From positions 1 through 7,217 of the forward strand of contig SLIW01000093.1 of the NCBI GenBank assembly GCA_007135435.1: a stretch of DNA of 7,217 nucleotides. Reading direction: 5' to 3'. This document shows, piece after piece, positions 1 through 5,290 of this stretch (its first letter is position 1; every line of letters starts with the position of its first letter). The translations under genes were made by a program, and so were the position numbers. Below the pieces are notes generated by a model. That model saw only the letters and a list, made by a program, of their open reading frames with translations. It was not told the origin of the DNA and made no database searches. Source of the stretch: Natronomonas sp. (GTDB lineage Archaea; Halobacteriota; Halobacteria; Halobacteriales; Haloarculaceae).

Positions 1-764
1 AGGCCGTCGACCGCCCCGACCTGCTGTCGACGCTCCTCGACTCCACCGGCGACGACGCCCTTACCGACGCGACCCTCATTGACGATGCGCCCGACGACGA
101 GGCACTCTCCGACGACGAGGCGCTCTCAGACGACGAGGCGCTCTCAGACGAGGAGCTCCGGGCCCAGCTCGTGACGTTCCTCTTCGCCGGACACGAGACG
201 ACCGCCCTCGTGCTGACGTACGCGTCTCTCCTGGTGTCGACACACCCCGAGGTCCGTGACCGACTCGAGGAGGAGCTCGAGGCCGTCTGCGGGGACCGCG
301 ACCCCACCATCGAGGACGTCCCCAACCTGACATACACCGAGCAGGTGATCAAGGAGACGATGCGCGTCTACCCGCCCGTCTACGTCCTCTTCCGCGAAGC
401 ACGCGAGGACGTGACGATCGGGGACCACCTGATCCCGGAGGGGTCCAAGCTGGCGATCCCGCAGCTCATGGTCCACCGCGACGAGCGGTGGTGGGACGAC
501 CCGGAGGCGTTCCGGCCGGAGCGGTGGACCGACGAGCTCCTCGAGGAGCTCCCGGAGTACGCCTACTTCCCCTTCGGCGGTGGCCCACGGCACTGTGTCG
601 GGATGCGGTTCGCCACGATGTTCCTGATCGTCGGGCTCGCGACGATCGCGCGACGCGTGTCGTTCGACCTCGAGAGCGACCCCGATCCCGACCTCCGCCT
701 GTCCGCCACGGCCGCGCCCGCCGAGCCGGTCGAGCTCCGGGTGCGGAAGCGGCGAGCGTCGTGA
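1..764 (+). CDS. Cytochrome P450, C-terminal part (5' end outside window)
   Basis: This is the last 253 residues of a P450 haem-thiolate mono-oxygenase. The reading frame starts at base 3 and is open through the left edge, so a GTG at 171 is not the start. Visible motifs, numbered within the fragment: I-helix oxygen-activation motif AGHETT (62-67), K-helix ExxR as ETMR (118-121), FRPERW (about 170-175), and the haem loop FPFGGGPRHCVG with the iron-ligand cysteine at 198. Family members are usually about 440-460 residues, so roughly 200 N-terminal residues are missing. No transmembrane anchor or reductase domain is seen in this part. The substrate cannot be inferred. Just before the I helix the protein carries three tandem DDEALS hexapeptides (31-48), which lengthen the acidic linker there. 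The gene is followed by a 116-base gap before the OsmC start and need not be co-transcribed with it. Confidence 0.95.
   Translation, partial: AVDRPDLLSTLLDSTGDDALTDATLIDDAPDDEALSDDEALSDDEALSDEELRAQLVTFLFAGHETTALVLTYASLLVSTHPEVRDRLEEELEAVCGDRDPTIEDVPNLTYTEQVIKETMRVYPPVYVLFREAREDVTIGDHLIPEGSKLAIPQLMVHRDERWWDDPEAFRPERWTDELLEELPEYAYFPFGGGPRHCVGMRFATMFLIVGLATIARRVSFDLESDPDPDLRLSATAAPAEPVELRVRKRRAS
93..146 (+). repeat. 18-bp tandem repeat x3 inside the P450 gene
   Basis: Three consecutive 18-bp units (93-110, 111-128, 129-146) each encode DDEALS. The second and third copies are identical (gacgacgaggcgctctca). The first differs only at two third-codon positions. The unit keeps frame, and the sequence after it (DEEL) looks like the start of a further degenerate copy. 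The position corresponds to the loop before the I helix, where P450s of this type normally have a single xDEEL-like stretch. Confidence 0.95.
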
Positions 765-844
765 GGACGGGGCGGCGACCCCATTCGTGGTGGAGGACAT
801 CGATACCGGCGATCGGTTCCAGACGTGGATCGACGGACCTGTAG

Positions 845-853
845 GAGTTATCC
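845..853 (+). promoter_or_regulatory. Possible TATA element for the OsmC-type gene
   Basis: The short AT-richer stretch gagttatcc lies about 28-36 bases before the ATG at 881. This is near the spacing expected for a leaderless haloarchaeal transcript, though slightly far. The match is weak, and no ribosome-binding site is seen before the ATG. Confidence 0.3.
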
Positions 854-880
854 CGGTCCACGACGAACGGTGACGTGAGC

Positions 881-1387
881 ATGAGTGACATCGACCTACA
901 GGAGGAGCAGGAACCGCTCAAGGAGACCTACGAGGCTGATCCGGAGGCCGCGAAGGCCACGCTGACCGCCACCGGGTCGGAACACGGCGACGTCCGGTCG
1001 TGCAGCGTCGACATCGGTCGGGCGGTCTACGAGGCCGAGCTCCACGAGGGCGCCGGTGGCCCGGGAGCGGGGGCGTGCTCGGGCGACCTCCTCCTCGGGG
1101 CGCTGGCCGCGTGCACGCAGCTGACCGCCCAGGCCGTCGCCGAGAACTTCGGCGTCGACGCCGACGTCGCGGTCGAGGTGAGCGGCGACCTCGACCTCCG
1201 CGGGACGATGGGCGTCGACCGGGAGGCACCCGTCGGGTTCGAGGACATCCGGGTGGACGTCTCGGTCGACGGCGAGCTGGACGAGGCGACCCGCGCCTCG
1301 CTCGAGGAGGTCACCGAGCGCTACTGCGTGGTGTTCCAGACGCTGTCCGATCCACCCGAGATCGAGACGGCCTGGTCGTTCGAGTGA
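881..1387 (+). CDS. OsmC/Ohr-family protein (predicted thiol peroxidase-like)
   Basis: This is a 168-residue protein of the OsmC fold. Members use two cysteines to reduce organic or fatty-acid hydroperoxides in the cytoplasm. The first conserved cysteine is in LLLGALAACTQLTAQAVA (Cys78 from the ATG). The second is in ERYCVVFQTL (Cys149), matching the AxC and (E)xYCxVxxTL positions of the family. Two further cysteines (41 and 66, the latter in ACSGD) precede the helix. A GTG six bases upstream (875) is in frame, but the ATG at 881 fits leaderless initiation better. The N-terminal 20 residues are acidic and belong to a subgroup starting with a QEEQEPLKE-type segment. The gene is transcribed towards a minus-strand zinc-ribbon gene. 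Family membership is firm; the actual substrate is not known from sequence. Confidence 0.9.
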   Translation: MSDIDLQEEQEPLKETYEADPEAAKATLTATGSEHGDVRSCSVDIGRAVYEAELHEGAGGPGAGACSGDLLLGALAACTQLTAQAVAENFGVDADVAVEVSGDLDLRGTMGVDREAPVGFEDIRVDVSVDGELDEATRASLEEVTERYCVVFQTLSDPPEIETAWSFE

Positions 1388-1430
1388 GGCGGAGTGCAGC
1401 CGATCCGACGGACGAGGTGGAGTCTCAGTA

Positions 1431-1447
1431 GGCCGTCACGGACGGCC
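1431..1447. terminator. Hairpin between convergent genes, possible bidirectional terminator
   Basis: GGCCGT (1431-1436) pairs with ACGGCC (1442-1447) across a five-base loop. It lies 44 bases after the OsmC stop and 30 bases after the stop of the opposing zinc-ribbon gene. There is no clear T-run on either strand, so a terminator role is inferred from position only. Confidence 0.35.
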
Positions 1448-1476
1448 GTGTATCCACCGATGGCCGGCGGAGGCGG

Positions 1477-1686
1477 CTACGGACTGCCGGTGAGCGAGCG
1501 GTCGGGGCCGTCCGTGAGCCGCCGCACGGTCTCGTCCGGGTAGTGCCGGGCGCCGCACTCGGGACAGACCGCGACGGTGACCGTGCCGGTGACCGACGAG
1601 CCCAAGGGGAGTTCGTGTGCCGGGACGGCTCTGTCGATCAGGTCGCTACCACAGTCCGAACAGGGGAGATCGGCTTCGCGTGTCAT
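1477..1686 (-). CDS. Small zinc-ribbon protein, 69 residues
   Basis: This is a small acidic protein with two CxxC knuckles, CSDC (Cys9, Cys12) and CPEC (Cys41, Cys44), separated by 28 residues. That spacing fits one zinc ribbon. The second knuckle continues CPECGARHYPDETV, which resembles YgiT-type zinc fingers (as in the N-terminal half of MqsA), but there is no HTH or other domain. The frame is open upstream for another 198 codons. Those codons run through tandem repeats and look non-coding, so the ATG at 1684-1686, 8 residues before the first Cys, is chosen. No TATA-like element lies at the usual distance (about 1712), so the transcript may begin further upstream, beyond the arrays. Function is unknown; nucleic-acid or protein binding is possible. 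The gene is convergent with OsmC and points the same way as the other zinc-ribbon gene at 2189-2359. Confidence 0.75.
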   Translation of the reverse strand: MTREADLPCSDCGSDLIDRAVPAHELPLGSSVTGTVTVAVCPECGARHYPDETVRRLTDGPDRSLTGSP

Positions 1687-1766
1687 GGGATCACCGACGG
1701 GCGCGTGCGTCCGTCTCGGGAGCCACGTGGCGGACACGGACCGGCGGACCTGGGTCGGCACGGCGA

Positions 1767-1857
1767 ACCGACGACCGACCAGTGGACCGACGACCGACCA
1801 GTGGACCGACGACCGACCAGTGGACCGACGACCGACCAGTGGACCGACGACCGACCA
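1767..1857. repeat. 19-bp tandem repeat, 4.8 copies
   Basis: The unit accgacgaccgaccagtgg occurs without any mismatch at 1767-1785, 1786-1804, 1805-1823 and 1824-1842, with a fifth copy truncated after 15 bases (1843-1857). The unit length is not a multiple of three, which argues against selection for coding. Within each unit the motif ccgac recurs. Perfect identity suggests recent expansion or ongoing homogenisation. Confidence 0.98.
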
Positions 1858-1860
1858 CCT

Positions 1861-1940
1861 TCCGAGTCGAACGTGATCCGGCCGGGTCGGTGGTGATCCT
1901 GCCGGATCGGTGGCGGGCCGGCCGGATCGGTGCCGGGCCA
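1861..1940. repeat. 20-bp degenerate tandem repeat, 3-4 copies
   Basis: This starts three bases after the 19-bp array and has a different unit. Copies at 1881-1900, 1901-1920 and 1921-1940 share the form gccggRtcggtg followed by a more variable half. The block 1861-1880 matches the 1881 copy at 14 of 20 positions and may be an older fourth copy. The copies also create inverted pairs, for example gatccggcc (1875-1883) with ggccggatc (1920-1928). Confidence 0.8.
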
Positions 1941-2043
1941 ACCGGGCAGTTCGATACTGGCGGTTGCCCTTGTCCGGGCCGTGCGAGCGTGACGAGCGAG
2001 AAGGTCCGGCGACGCCCGTTGGTGGGACGCACCACAGCGGGCG

Positions 2044-2070
2044 ACAAAAATCTTGCGATTTGTTAGCAAA
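2044..2070. other. AT-rich island with short inverted repeats
   Basis: This is the most AT-rich stretch of the large gap. ACAAAaaTC (2044-2052) can pair with GATTTGT (2057-2063) if two A residues bulge out, and TTTG (2059-2062) can pair with CAAA (2067-2070). It could be a promoter, on either strand, for an unannotated transcript or for the distant zinc-ribbon gene at 1477-1686. No strict TATA/BRE arrangement is evident. Confidence 0.45.
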
Positions 2071-2124
2071 CCAACCGGTGCGAGGCGGCAGACGCTCCGT
2101 TTGGGATGTCGGTGGACTCGTCGA

Positions 2125-2154
2125 CGGTCGTCGCGTTCGAGCCCTCGACGACCG
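2125..2154 (-). terminator. Hairpin downstream of the DUF7837-like gene, possible terminator
   Basis: CGGTCGTCG (2125-2133) and CGACGACCG (2146-2154) are perfect 9-base arms around a 12-base loop. Read on the minus strand, the hairpin begins 34 bases after the stop of the 2189-2359 gene. No T-rich tail follows directly, so RNA stabilisation or processing is an alternative to termination. Confidence 0.4.
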
Positions 2155-2188
2155 GAGGCGAACGTCCCGTCGAGCCGTCGTGCCGGCC

Positions 2189-2359
2189 TCAGGTCGGGGC
2201 GACGACCTCGACACACTCCGGACAGGTCGCGAGCAACCGGGGCCACTCGTCGGGGTGTCGGTAGTCCGCCAGGAGGCCATCCTCGGAGATGGTCGCCTGA
2301 CAGAGCGGACACCGGCCCAGGTGGGATCCGTCGACCCGTCGTGGACGGTCGATGCTCAT
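2189..2359 (-). CDS. DUF7837-like putative zinc-binding protein, 56 residues
   Basis: This is a very small protein with two zinc knuckles, CPLC (Cys17, Cys20) and CPEC (Cys46, Cys49), 25 residues apart, ending EVVAPT. The layout LGRCPLCxATI...LLxDY...WPRLLATCPEC matches my recollection of a haloarchaeal family of small putative zinc-binding proteins (DUF7837); I could not search it. The frame continues upstream for 53 codons. The ATG at 2357-2359 is preferred because a TATA-like element and a perfect inverted repeat lie directly upstream, in the proposed longer coding part. No catalytic residues are visible; a role as an RNA-, DNA- or protein-binding microprotein is only a guess. The gene is divergent from secF. 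Confidence 0.8.
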   Translation of the reverse strand: MSIDRPRRVDGSHLGRCPLCQATISEDGLLADYRHPDEWPRLLATCPECVEVVAPT

Positions 2360-2366
2360 GGGGAGG

Positions 2367-2388
2367 CTGTCAGACGCCCGTCTGACAG
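2367..2388. promoter_or_regulatory. Perfect 9-4-9 inverted repeat, operator-like
   Basis: Arms CTGTCAGAC (2367-2375) and GTCTGACAG (2380-2388) are perfect complements around the four-base spacer gccc. The site abuts the TATA-like element of the minus-strand gene and ends 8 bases before its ATG. It therefore covers the expected transcription start, the classical position for a repressor dimer. The regulator is unknown. Confidence 0.7.
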
Positions 2389-2398
2389 ATAAGTATTG
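2388..2398 (-). promoter_or_regulatory. TATA-like element of the DUF7837-like gene
   Basis: Read on the minus strand, the sequence is caatacttatc, about 29-39 bases before the ATG at 2359. That predicts a transcript starting within a few bases of the start codon, as is common in haloarchaea. Confidence 0.55.
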
Positions 2399-2592
2399 AC
2401 CCCCTATGAAGGGTCGCGCAGACGCCCGGAGCCGGGCTGGCTTCGCGGGCGAACTCACGGAGGGCACGATGGTCGACTCTGTAGCCAGTACCCATGGGGT
2501 CCCTCCGGGGTGCGACACCCTGAAACGGCCGGTGCGACGTCCTCGTCGGGGTGGGTGCTGATCAGACGCGCGCCCAGGTGAGAGGACGACGA

Positions 2593-2621
2593 TCGAGCGG
2601 TGTGCGTCCCCGACCGCTCGA
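2593..2621. promoter_or_regulatory. Perfect 9-11-9 inverted repeat upstream of the secF TATA element
   Basis: TCGAGCGGT (2593-2601) and ACCGCTCGA (2613-2621) are perfect complements with an 11-base spacer. The arm centres are 20 bases apart, about two helical turns, so a dimer could bind one DNA face. The site ends 16 bases before the TATA element, a position more typical of activators than repressors. A structural or terminator role is possible but no gene ends just before it. Confidence 0.5.
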
Positions 2622-2637
2622 CGCGCGAACGATAACC

Positions 2638-2643
2638 CTTATT
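2638..2643 (+). promoter_or_regulatory. TATA element of the secFD operon
   Basis: The hexamer cttatt, within the AT-richer block 2629-2643, lies 25-30 bases before the ATG at 2668. This predicts a leaderless or nearly leaderless secF transcript. It supports 2668 over the upstream in-frame start at 2551. Confidence 0.6.
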
Positions 2644-2667
2644 CGAGGTGGGTTCATCGCCGGATGC

Positions 2668-3537
2668 ATGGAGGCGACGGTGCCGGAGGTCGACTACTCG
2701 GACTACACCAACCGCCAGTTGGTCGTGGTCCCGCTGTCGCTCCTCGCGGTCGCCCTGGGGATCCTCGTGGTCGCGACACTCCTGACCGGCTCGCCCGTGC
2801 AGCTGGGCATGGAATTCACGGGCGGCGCCGAGCTCCAGGTCGAGACCTCGGACTCGCCGGAGGAGATCGAGGCCCGGTTCGACCAGCCGGTCGCCCAGAT
2901 CACCCAGGTGGGCTCGCCGACGAGCGACACCTACATCGTCGAGTTCCGCGCCGGCGACTACGAGGAGCTCGACGACCTGGTCGCCCAGGCGGACGCGGCG
3001 GGGTACGAGATCCTCTCGGAGGGTGAACGATCGGCCAGCTTCGCGGCCGACTCCCAGACGCAAGCCCTGTTCGGTCTGGCCATCGCCTTCGCCGGGATGG
3101 CCGCGCTCGTGGCGCTGATGTTCCGGACGTTCATCCCCTCGATCGCCGTCGTCGCGTCGGCGTTCTCCGACATCATGATCCCCCTGGCGCTGATGCGGCT
3201 GTTCGACATCGAGCTGACCCTCGGGACGGTCGCGGCGCTGTTGATGCTGATCGGGTACTCCGTGGACTCGGACCTCCTCTTGAACAACCACGTCCTCCGG
3301 CGGCACGGCGACTTCTACACCTCCACCTTCCGGGCCATGCGGACCGGTGTGACGATGACCGTCACGTCGCTGTCGGCCATGATCGTGATGACGATTGTCG
3401 CCTGGTTCCTCGGCATCCCGCTGCTCCCGGAGGTCGGCATCGTCCTCGTGTTCGGGCTCCTGGCCGATCTGATGAACACCTACCTGCTCAACGTGAGCCT
3501 GCTCCGCTACTACAAGTACGAGGCGATCGCGAAATGA
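2668..3537 (+). CDS. secF: Protein-export membrane protein SecF
   Basis: This is a 289-residue polytopic membrane protein, an RND-superfamily partner of SecD. The SecDF complex assists Sec-dependent translocation from the external face, probably using the ion gradient. Residues 18-39 form TM1, followed by the conserved GMEFTGG (47-53, equivalent to GxDFxGG). An external domain extends to about 130. Five further predicted membrane segments lie near 133-153, 157-178, 184-208, 229-251 and 254-278. The TM4 motif IGYSVDSD (195-202) is the polar SecF signature and includes Asp200 and Asp202. There are no cysteines. The ATG at 2668 is chosen because the TATA element sits 25-30 bases before it and the extra 39 upstream codons look non-family. 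The stop overlaps the secD start by four bases (ATGA), implying translational coupling. The secF-then-secD order is typical of haloarchaea and the reverse of most bacteria. Confidence 0.95.
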   Translation: MEATVPEVDYSDYTNRQLVVVPLSLLAVALGILVVATLLTGSPVQLGMEFTGGAELQVETSDSPEEIEARFDQPVAQITQVGSPTSDTYIVEFRAGDYEELDDLVAQADAAGYEILSEGERSASFAADSQTQALFGLAIAFAGMAALVALMFRTFIPSIAVVASAFSDIMIPLALMRLFDIELTLGTVAALLMLIGYSVDSDLLLNNHVLRRHGDFYTSTFRAMRTGVTMTVTSLSAMIVMTIVAWFLGIPLLPEVGIVLVFGLLADLMNTYLLNVSLLRYYKYEAIAK

Positions 3538-5132
3538 AGCTGCACCTGAAGAAGCACTGGCGGATCTGGCTGCTCACCCTCTTCGTCCTCGCGAGCACGG
3601 TCGCCATCTTCGCGCCGATGGGCGACGCCGACGACCCCGAGGCCGAACAGCTGGACGAGCAGTCGCTGGCGATGCAGTACACCAACCTGCAGTTCGGCCT
3701 GGAGCTCTCCGGGGGGACACAGGTCCGCGCCCCGCTCGTGGGGATGACCGCCGAGGGACTGGAGTTCGAGCCGGCGGAGGAGTCCGACATCGAGCGGACG
3801 ATACAGGACGAGCTGGGGGTCTCCTCCGCGGACGTCCGGGCCGACGCCGAGCGGGGCACCGTCGAGCTGTTCACCGACTCCCACGTCGGTAACGTGACCC
3901 AGGACGACTTCGCGGCGGCGCTGGCCGAGGCTGGCCACGAGACGAACCCGCGGATGGGGGTCACCGGCGAGACCCGCGACGGGGTGGAGGACGTCCTCCA
4001 GACGCGCCTCGACGAGACCGGCCTGAGCGGTGGGCAGGCGACACAGGTGGCCGCCCCCGGCCAGCAGTTCATGCTCGTGGAGGTGCCCGGCGCCAACCGG
4101 TCCGAGGTGATCCAGCTCATCGGCGAGCGCGGCCAGGTCGAGGTCGTTGCGCTGCACCCCGACCCCGAGGAGGACGGGGAGTACCGCTATGAGGTCCTGC
4201 TGGACGACGAGGACTTCACCCCTGGTGCCGCCGGACAGGACGAGCAGGGTCGCTACTACGTCCCGGTGAACGTCCACCCCGACGCGGCCGAGGAGTTCCA
4301 GCGGTACATGCAGGACCACGGCTTCGCCGAGGACGGCGGCACCTTCTGCGACTACGACATGAACATGTCGGTCGACGAGAACGTCGCGGAGATGGAGAAC
4401 GACCGCTGTCTGATGACCGTCCTCGACGGCGAGGTGGTGTTCGCCGCCCGGATCAACCCCAACCTGGCCCAGTCGTTCCAGAGCGGCAACTGGGTGGAGA
4501 ACCCCACCTACCGGAGCATGACCGGGAGCCTCGAGGAGGCCCGGACCCTCGAGATCCACATGCGCGAGGGGGCGCTCCGGACGACGCTCGACATCGACAA
4601 CCGCGGGACGTCGTTCTTCCTGCAGCCGAGCCTGGCCGCCCAGTTCAAACCGCTGTCGCTGCTGACGGGGGCGATCGCCGTCGGCGCCGTCGCCTTCATG
4701 GTCTTCCTGCGCTACCGGAAGCCGGAGGTCTCCGGGCCGATGCTGCTCACCGCCGGCGCCGAGGTCTACATCCTGCTGGGCTTCGCGGCCGCCGTCGGGC
4801 TCCCGCTGGACCTCTCGCACATCGCGGGGTTCATCGCCGTCATCGGTACCGGGATCGACGACCTCGTCATCATCGCCGACGAGATCATGCAACAGGGCGA
4901 GGTCCGCACCTCGCGGGTGTTCGAGTCGCGCTTCCGGAAGGCCTTCTGGGTGATCGGGGCAGCGGCGGCCACGACCATCATCGCGATGTCACCGCTGGCG
5001 ATACTGTCGCTCGGTGACCTCCGCGGGTTCGCGATCGTCACCATCGTCGGCGTCCTCATCGGGGTGCTGATCACGCGGCCGGCCTACGGCGACATCCTCC
5101 GGATCCTCGTCCTCGAGGACGGCGGGAAGTAG
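3534..5132 (+). CDS. secD: Protein-export membrane protein SecD
   Basis: This is a 532-residue RND-type export subunit that works with SecF at the membrane. It has TM1 at about 10-28, then the SecD D1 motif FGLELSGGTQVR (54-65). A large acidic extracellular domain extends to about 370, and five membrane segments follow from about 374 to 525. TM4 carries the archaeal signature GTGIDDLVIIADE (438-450) with Asp442 and Asp443, the position of the functionally important polar residues in SecD. The external domain contains N-glycosylation sequons (for example NVT, NRS at 188, NMS). It also holds the protein's only two cysteines, Cys272 and Cys292. A weak GAGG at 3520-3523 lies 10 bases before the start. 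The start codon overlaps the secF stop, so SecD is probably made by coupled translation from the secF promoter. Length fits haloarchaeal SecD. Confidence 0.95.
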   Translation: MKLHLKKHWRIWLLTLFVLASTVAIFAPMGDADDPEAEQLDEQSLAMQYTNLQFGLELSGGTQVRAPLVGMTAEGLEFEPAEESDIERTIQDELGVSSADVRADAERGTVELFTDSHVGNVTQDDFAAALAEAGHETNPRMGVTGETRDGVEDVLQTRLDETGLSGGQATQVAAPGQQFMLVEVPGANRSEVIQLIGERGQVEVVALHPDPEEDGEYRYEVLLDDEDFTPGAAGQDEQGRYYVPVNVHPDAAEEFQRYMQDHGFAEDGGTFCDYDMNMSVDENVAEMENDRCLMTVLDGEVVFAARINPNLAQSFQSGNWVENPTYRSMTGSLEEARTLEIHMREGALRTTLDIDNRGTSFFLQPSLAAQFKPLSLLTGAIAVGAVAFMVFLRYRKPEVSGPMLLTAGAEVYILLGFAAAVGLPLDLSHIAGFIAVIGTGIDDLVIIADEIMQQGEVRTSRVFESRFRKAFWVIGAAAATTIIAMSPLAILSLGDLRGFAIVTIVGVLIGVLITRPAYGDILRILVLEDGGK

Positions 5133-5136
5133 CGCC

Positions 5137-5232
5137 CCGCGAGGACACAGGGTCCCCTCCGTGAGGACGCAAGGAGCGCCCCGCGAGGGCGCAGGGTGCC
5201 CACCGCGAGGACGCAAGGAGCGCCCCGCGAGA
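5137..5232. repeat. 22-bp tandem repeat with 44-bp higher-order unit, just after secD
   Basis: Units starting at 5137, 5159, 5181 and 5203 all begin ccgcgagg or ccgtgagg and are exactly 22 bp. A fifth copy begins at 5225 and decays after 7-8 bases. Alternate units resemble each other more, giving a 44-bp higher-order period: 5131-5174 and 5175-5218 differ at only 5 positions. The array starts within five bases of the secD stop and ends about 60 bases before the next ATG. A small hairpin (GCGCC 5176-5180 with GGCGC 5188-5192) lies inside. It may serve as the end of the secFD transcript. Confidence 0.92.
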
Positions 5233-5290
5233 TGGAGTACGCGTCCTTCGAGGTCGAAGCCCTTTCCACCGTGCTCGTCCAACCCGCGGT

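Larger units (their letters stand above)
1687..2188. other. 502-base stretch without a convincing gene
   Basis: Long open frames cross this stretch on both strands. They owe their openness to high GC content and stop-free repeats, have no recognisable domain, and overlap each other. What it does hold is a 19-bp tandem array (1767-1857), a 20-bp array (1861-1940), an AT-rich island (2044-2070) and a 9-bp-stem hairpin (2125-2154). It separates two same-strand zinc-ribbon genes. A non-coding RNA or a long leader for the 1477-1686 gene could be encoded here, but no sequence feature proves it. Confidence 0.7.
2360..2667. other. 308-base divergent promoter region between the DUF7837-like gene and secF
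   Basis: No gene is seen here. The region holds the promoter and operator-like palindrome of the minus-strand gene (2367-2398), a 14-base palindrome (GCCCGG at 2424-2429 with CCGGGC at 2432-2437), a small hairpin (GGGTG at 2508-2512 with CACCC at 2516-2520), a 9-bp inverted repeat (2593-2621) and the secF TATA element (2638-2643). In-frame upstream extensions of secF (to 2551) and of the zinc protein (to 2518) cross it but lack family-like sequence. Confidence 0.7.

Noticed and set aside
824..862. Inverted pair CGTGGA/TCCACG upstream of the OsmC-type gene
   Set aside because: Six-base arms 27 bases apart are expected by chance in GC-rich DNA, and the position gives no clear operator geometry.
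1767..1940. CRISPR-like array
   Set aside because: The units abut directly with no unique spacers and no cas genes are present, so these are plain tandem repeats.
1543..2066. Plus-strand open frames encoding TDDRPVDRRPTSGP-like repeats
   Set aside because: All three plus-strand frames are open over the array because the 19-bp unit has no stop codon. The peptide periodicity is just the DNA repeat, and the frames overlap the minus-strand zinc-ribbon gene.
2125..2160. Possible tRNA because of a gttcgagcc stretch resembling a T-loop
   Set aside because: The bases flanking it do not form a 5-bp T stem, and no acceptor, D or anticodon arms can be drawn around it.
1687..2280. 198-codon N-terminal extension of the 1477-1686 zinc-ribbon protein
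   Set aside because: The upstream codons are Ser/Arg/Thr-rich, cross both arrays and overlap the DUF7837-like gene. The ATG at 1686 gives a sensible microprotein.
2551..2667. 39-codon N-terminal extension of SecF
   Set aside because: It is Arg-rich, would swallow the TATA element and inverted repeat, and lacks family-like sequence. The ATG at 2668 fits leaderless initiation.
3510..4892. 460-residue open frame on the minus strand opposite secD
   Set aside because: It is antisense to secD, His/Leu/Val/Gly-rich with no domain, as expected when a GC-rich archaeal gene is read in reverse.
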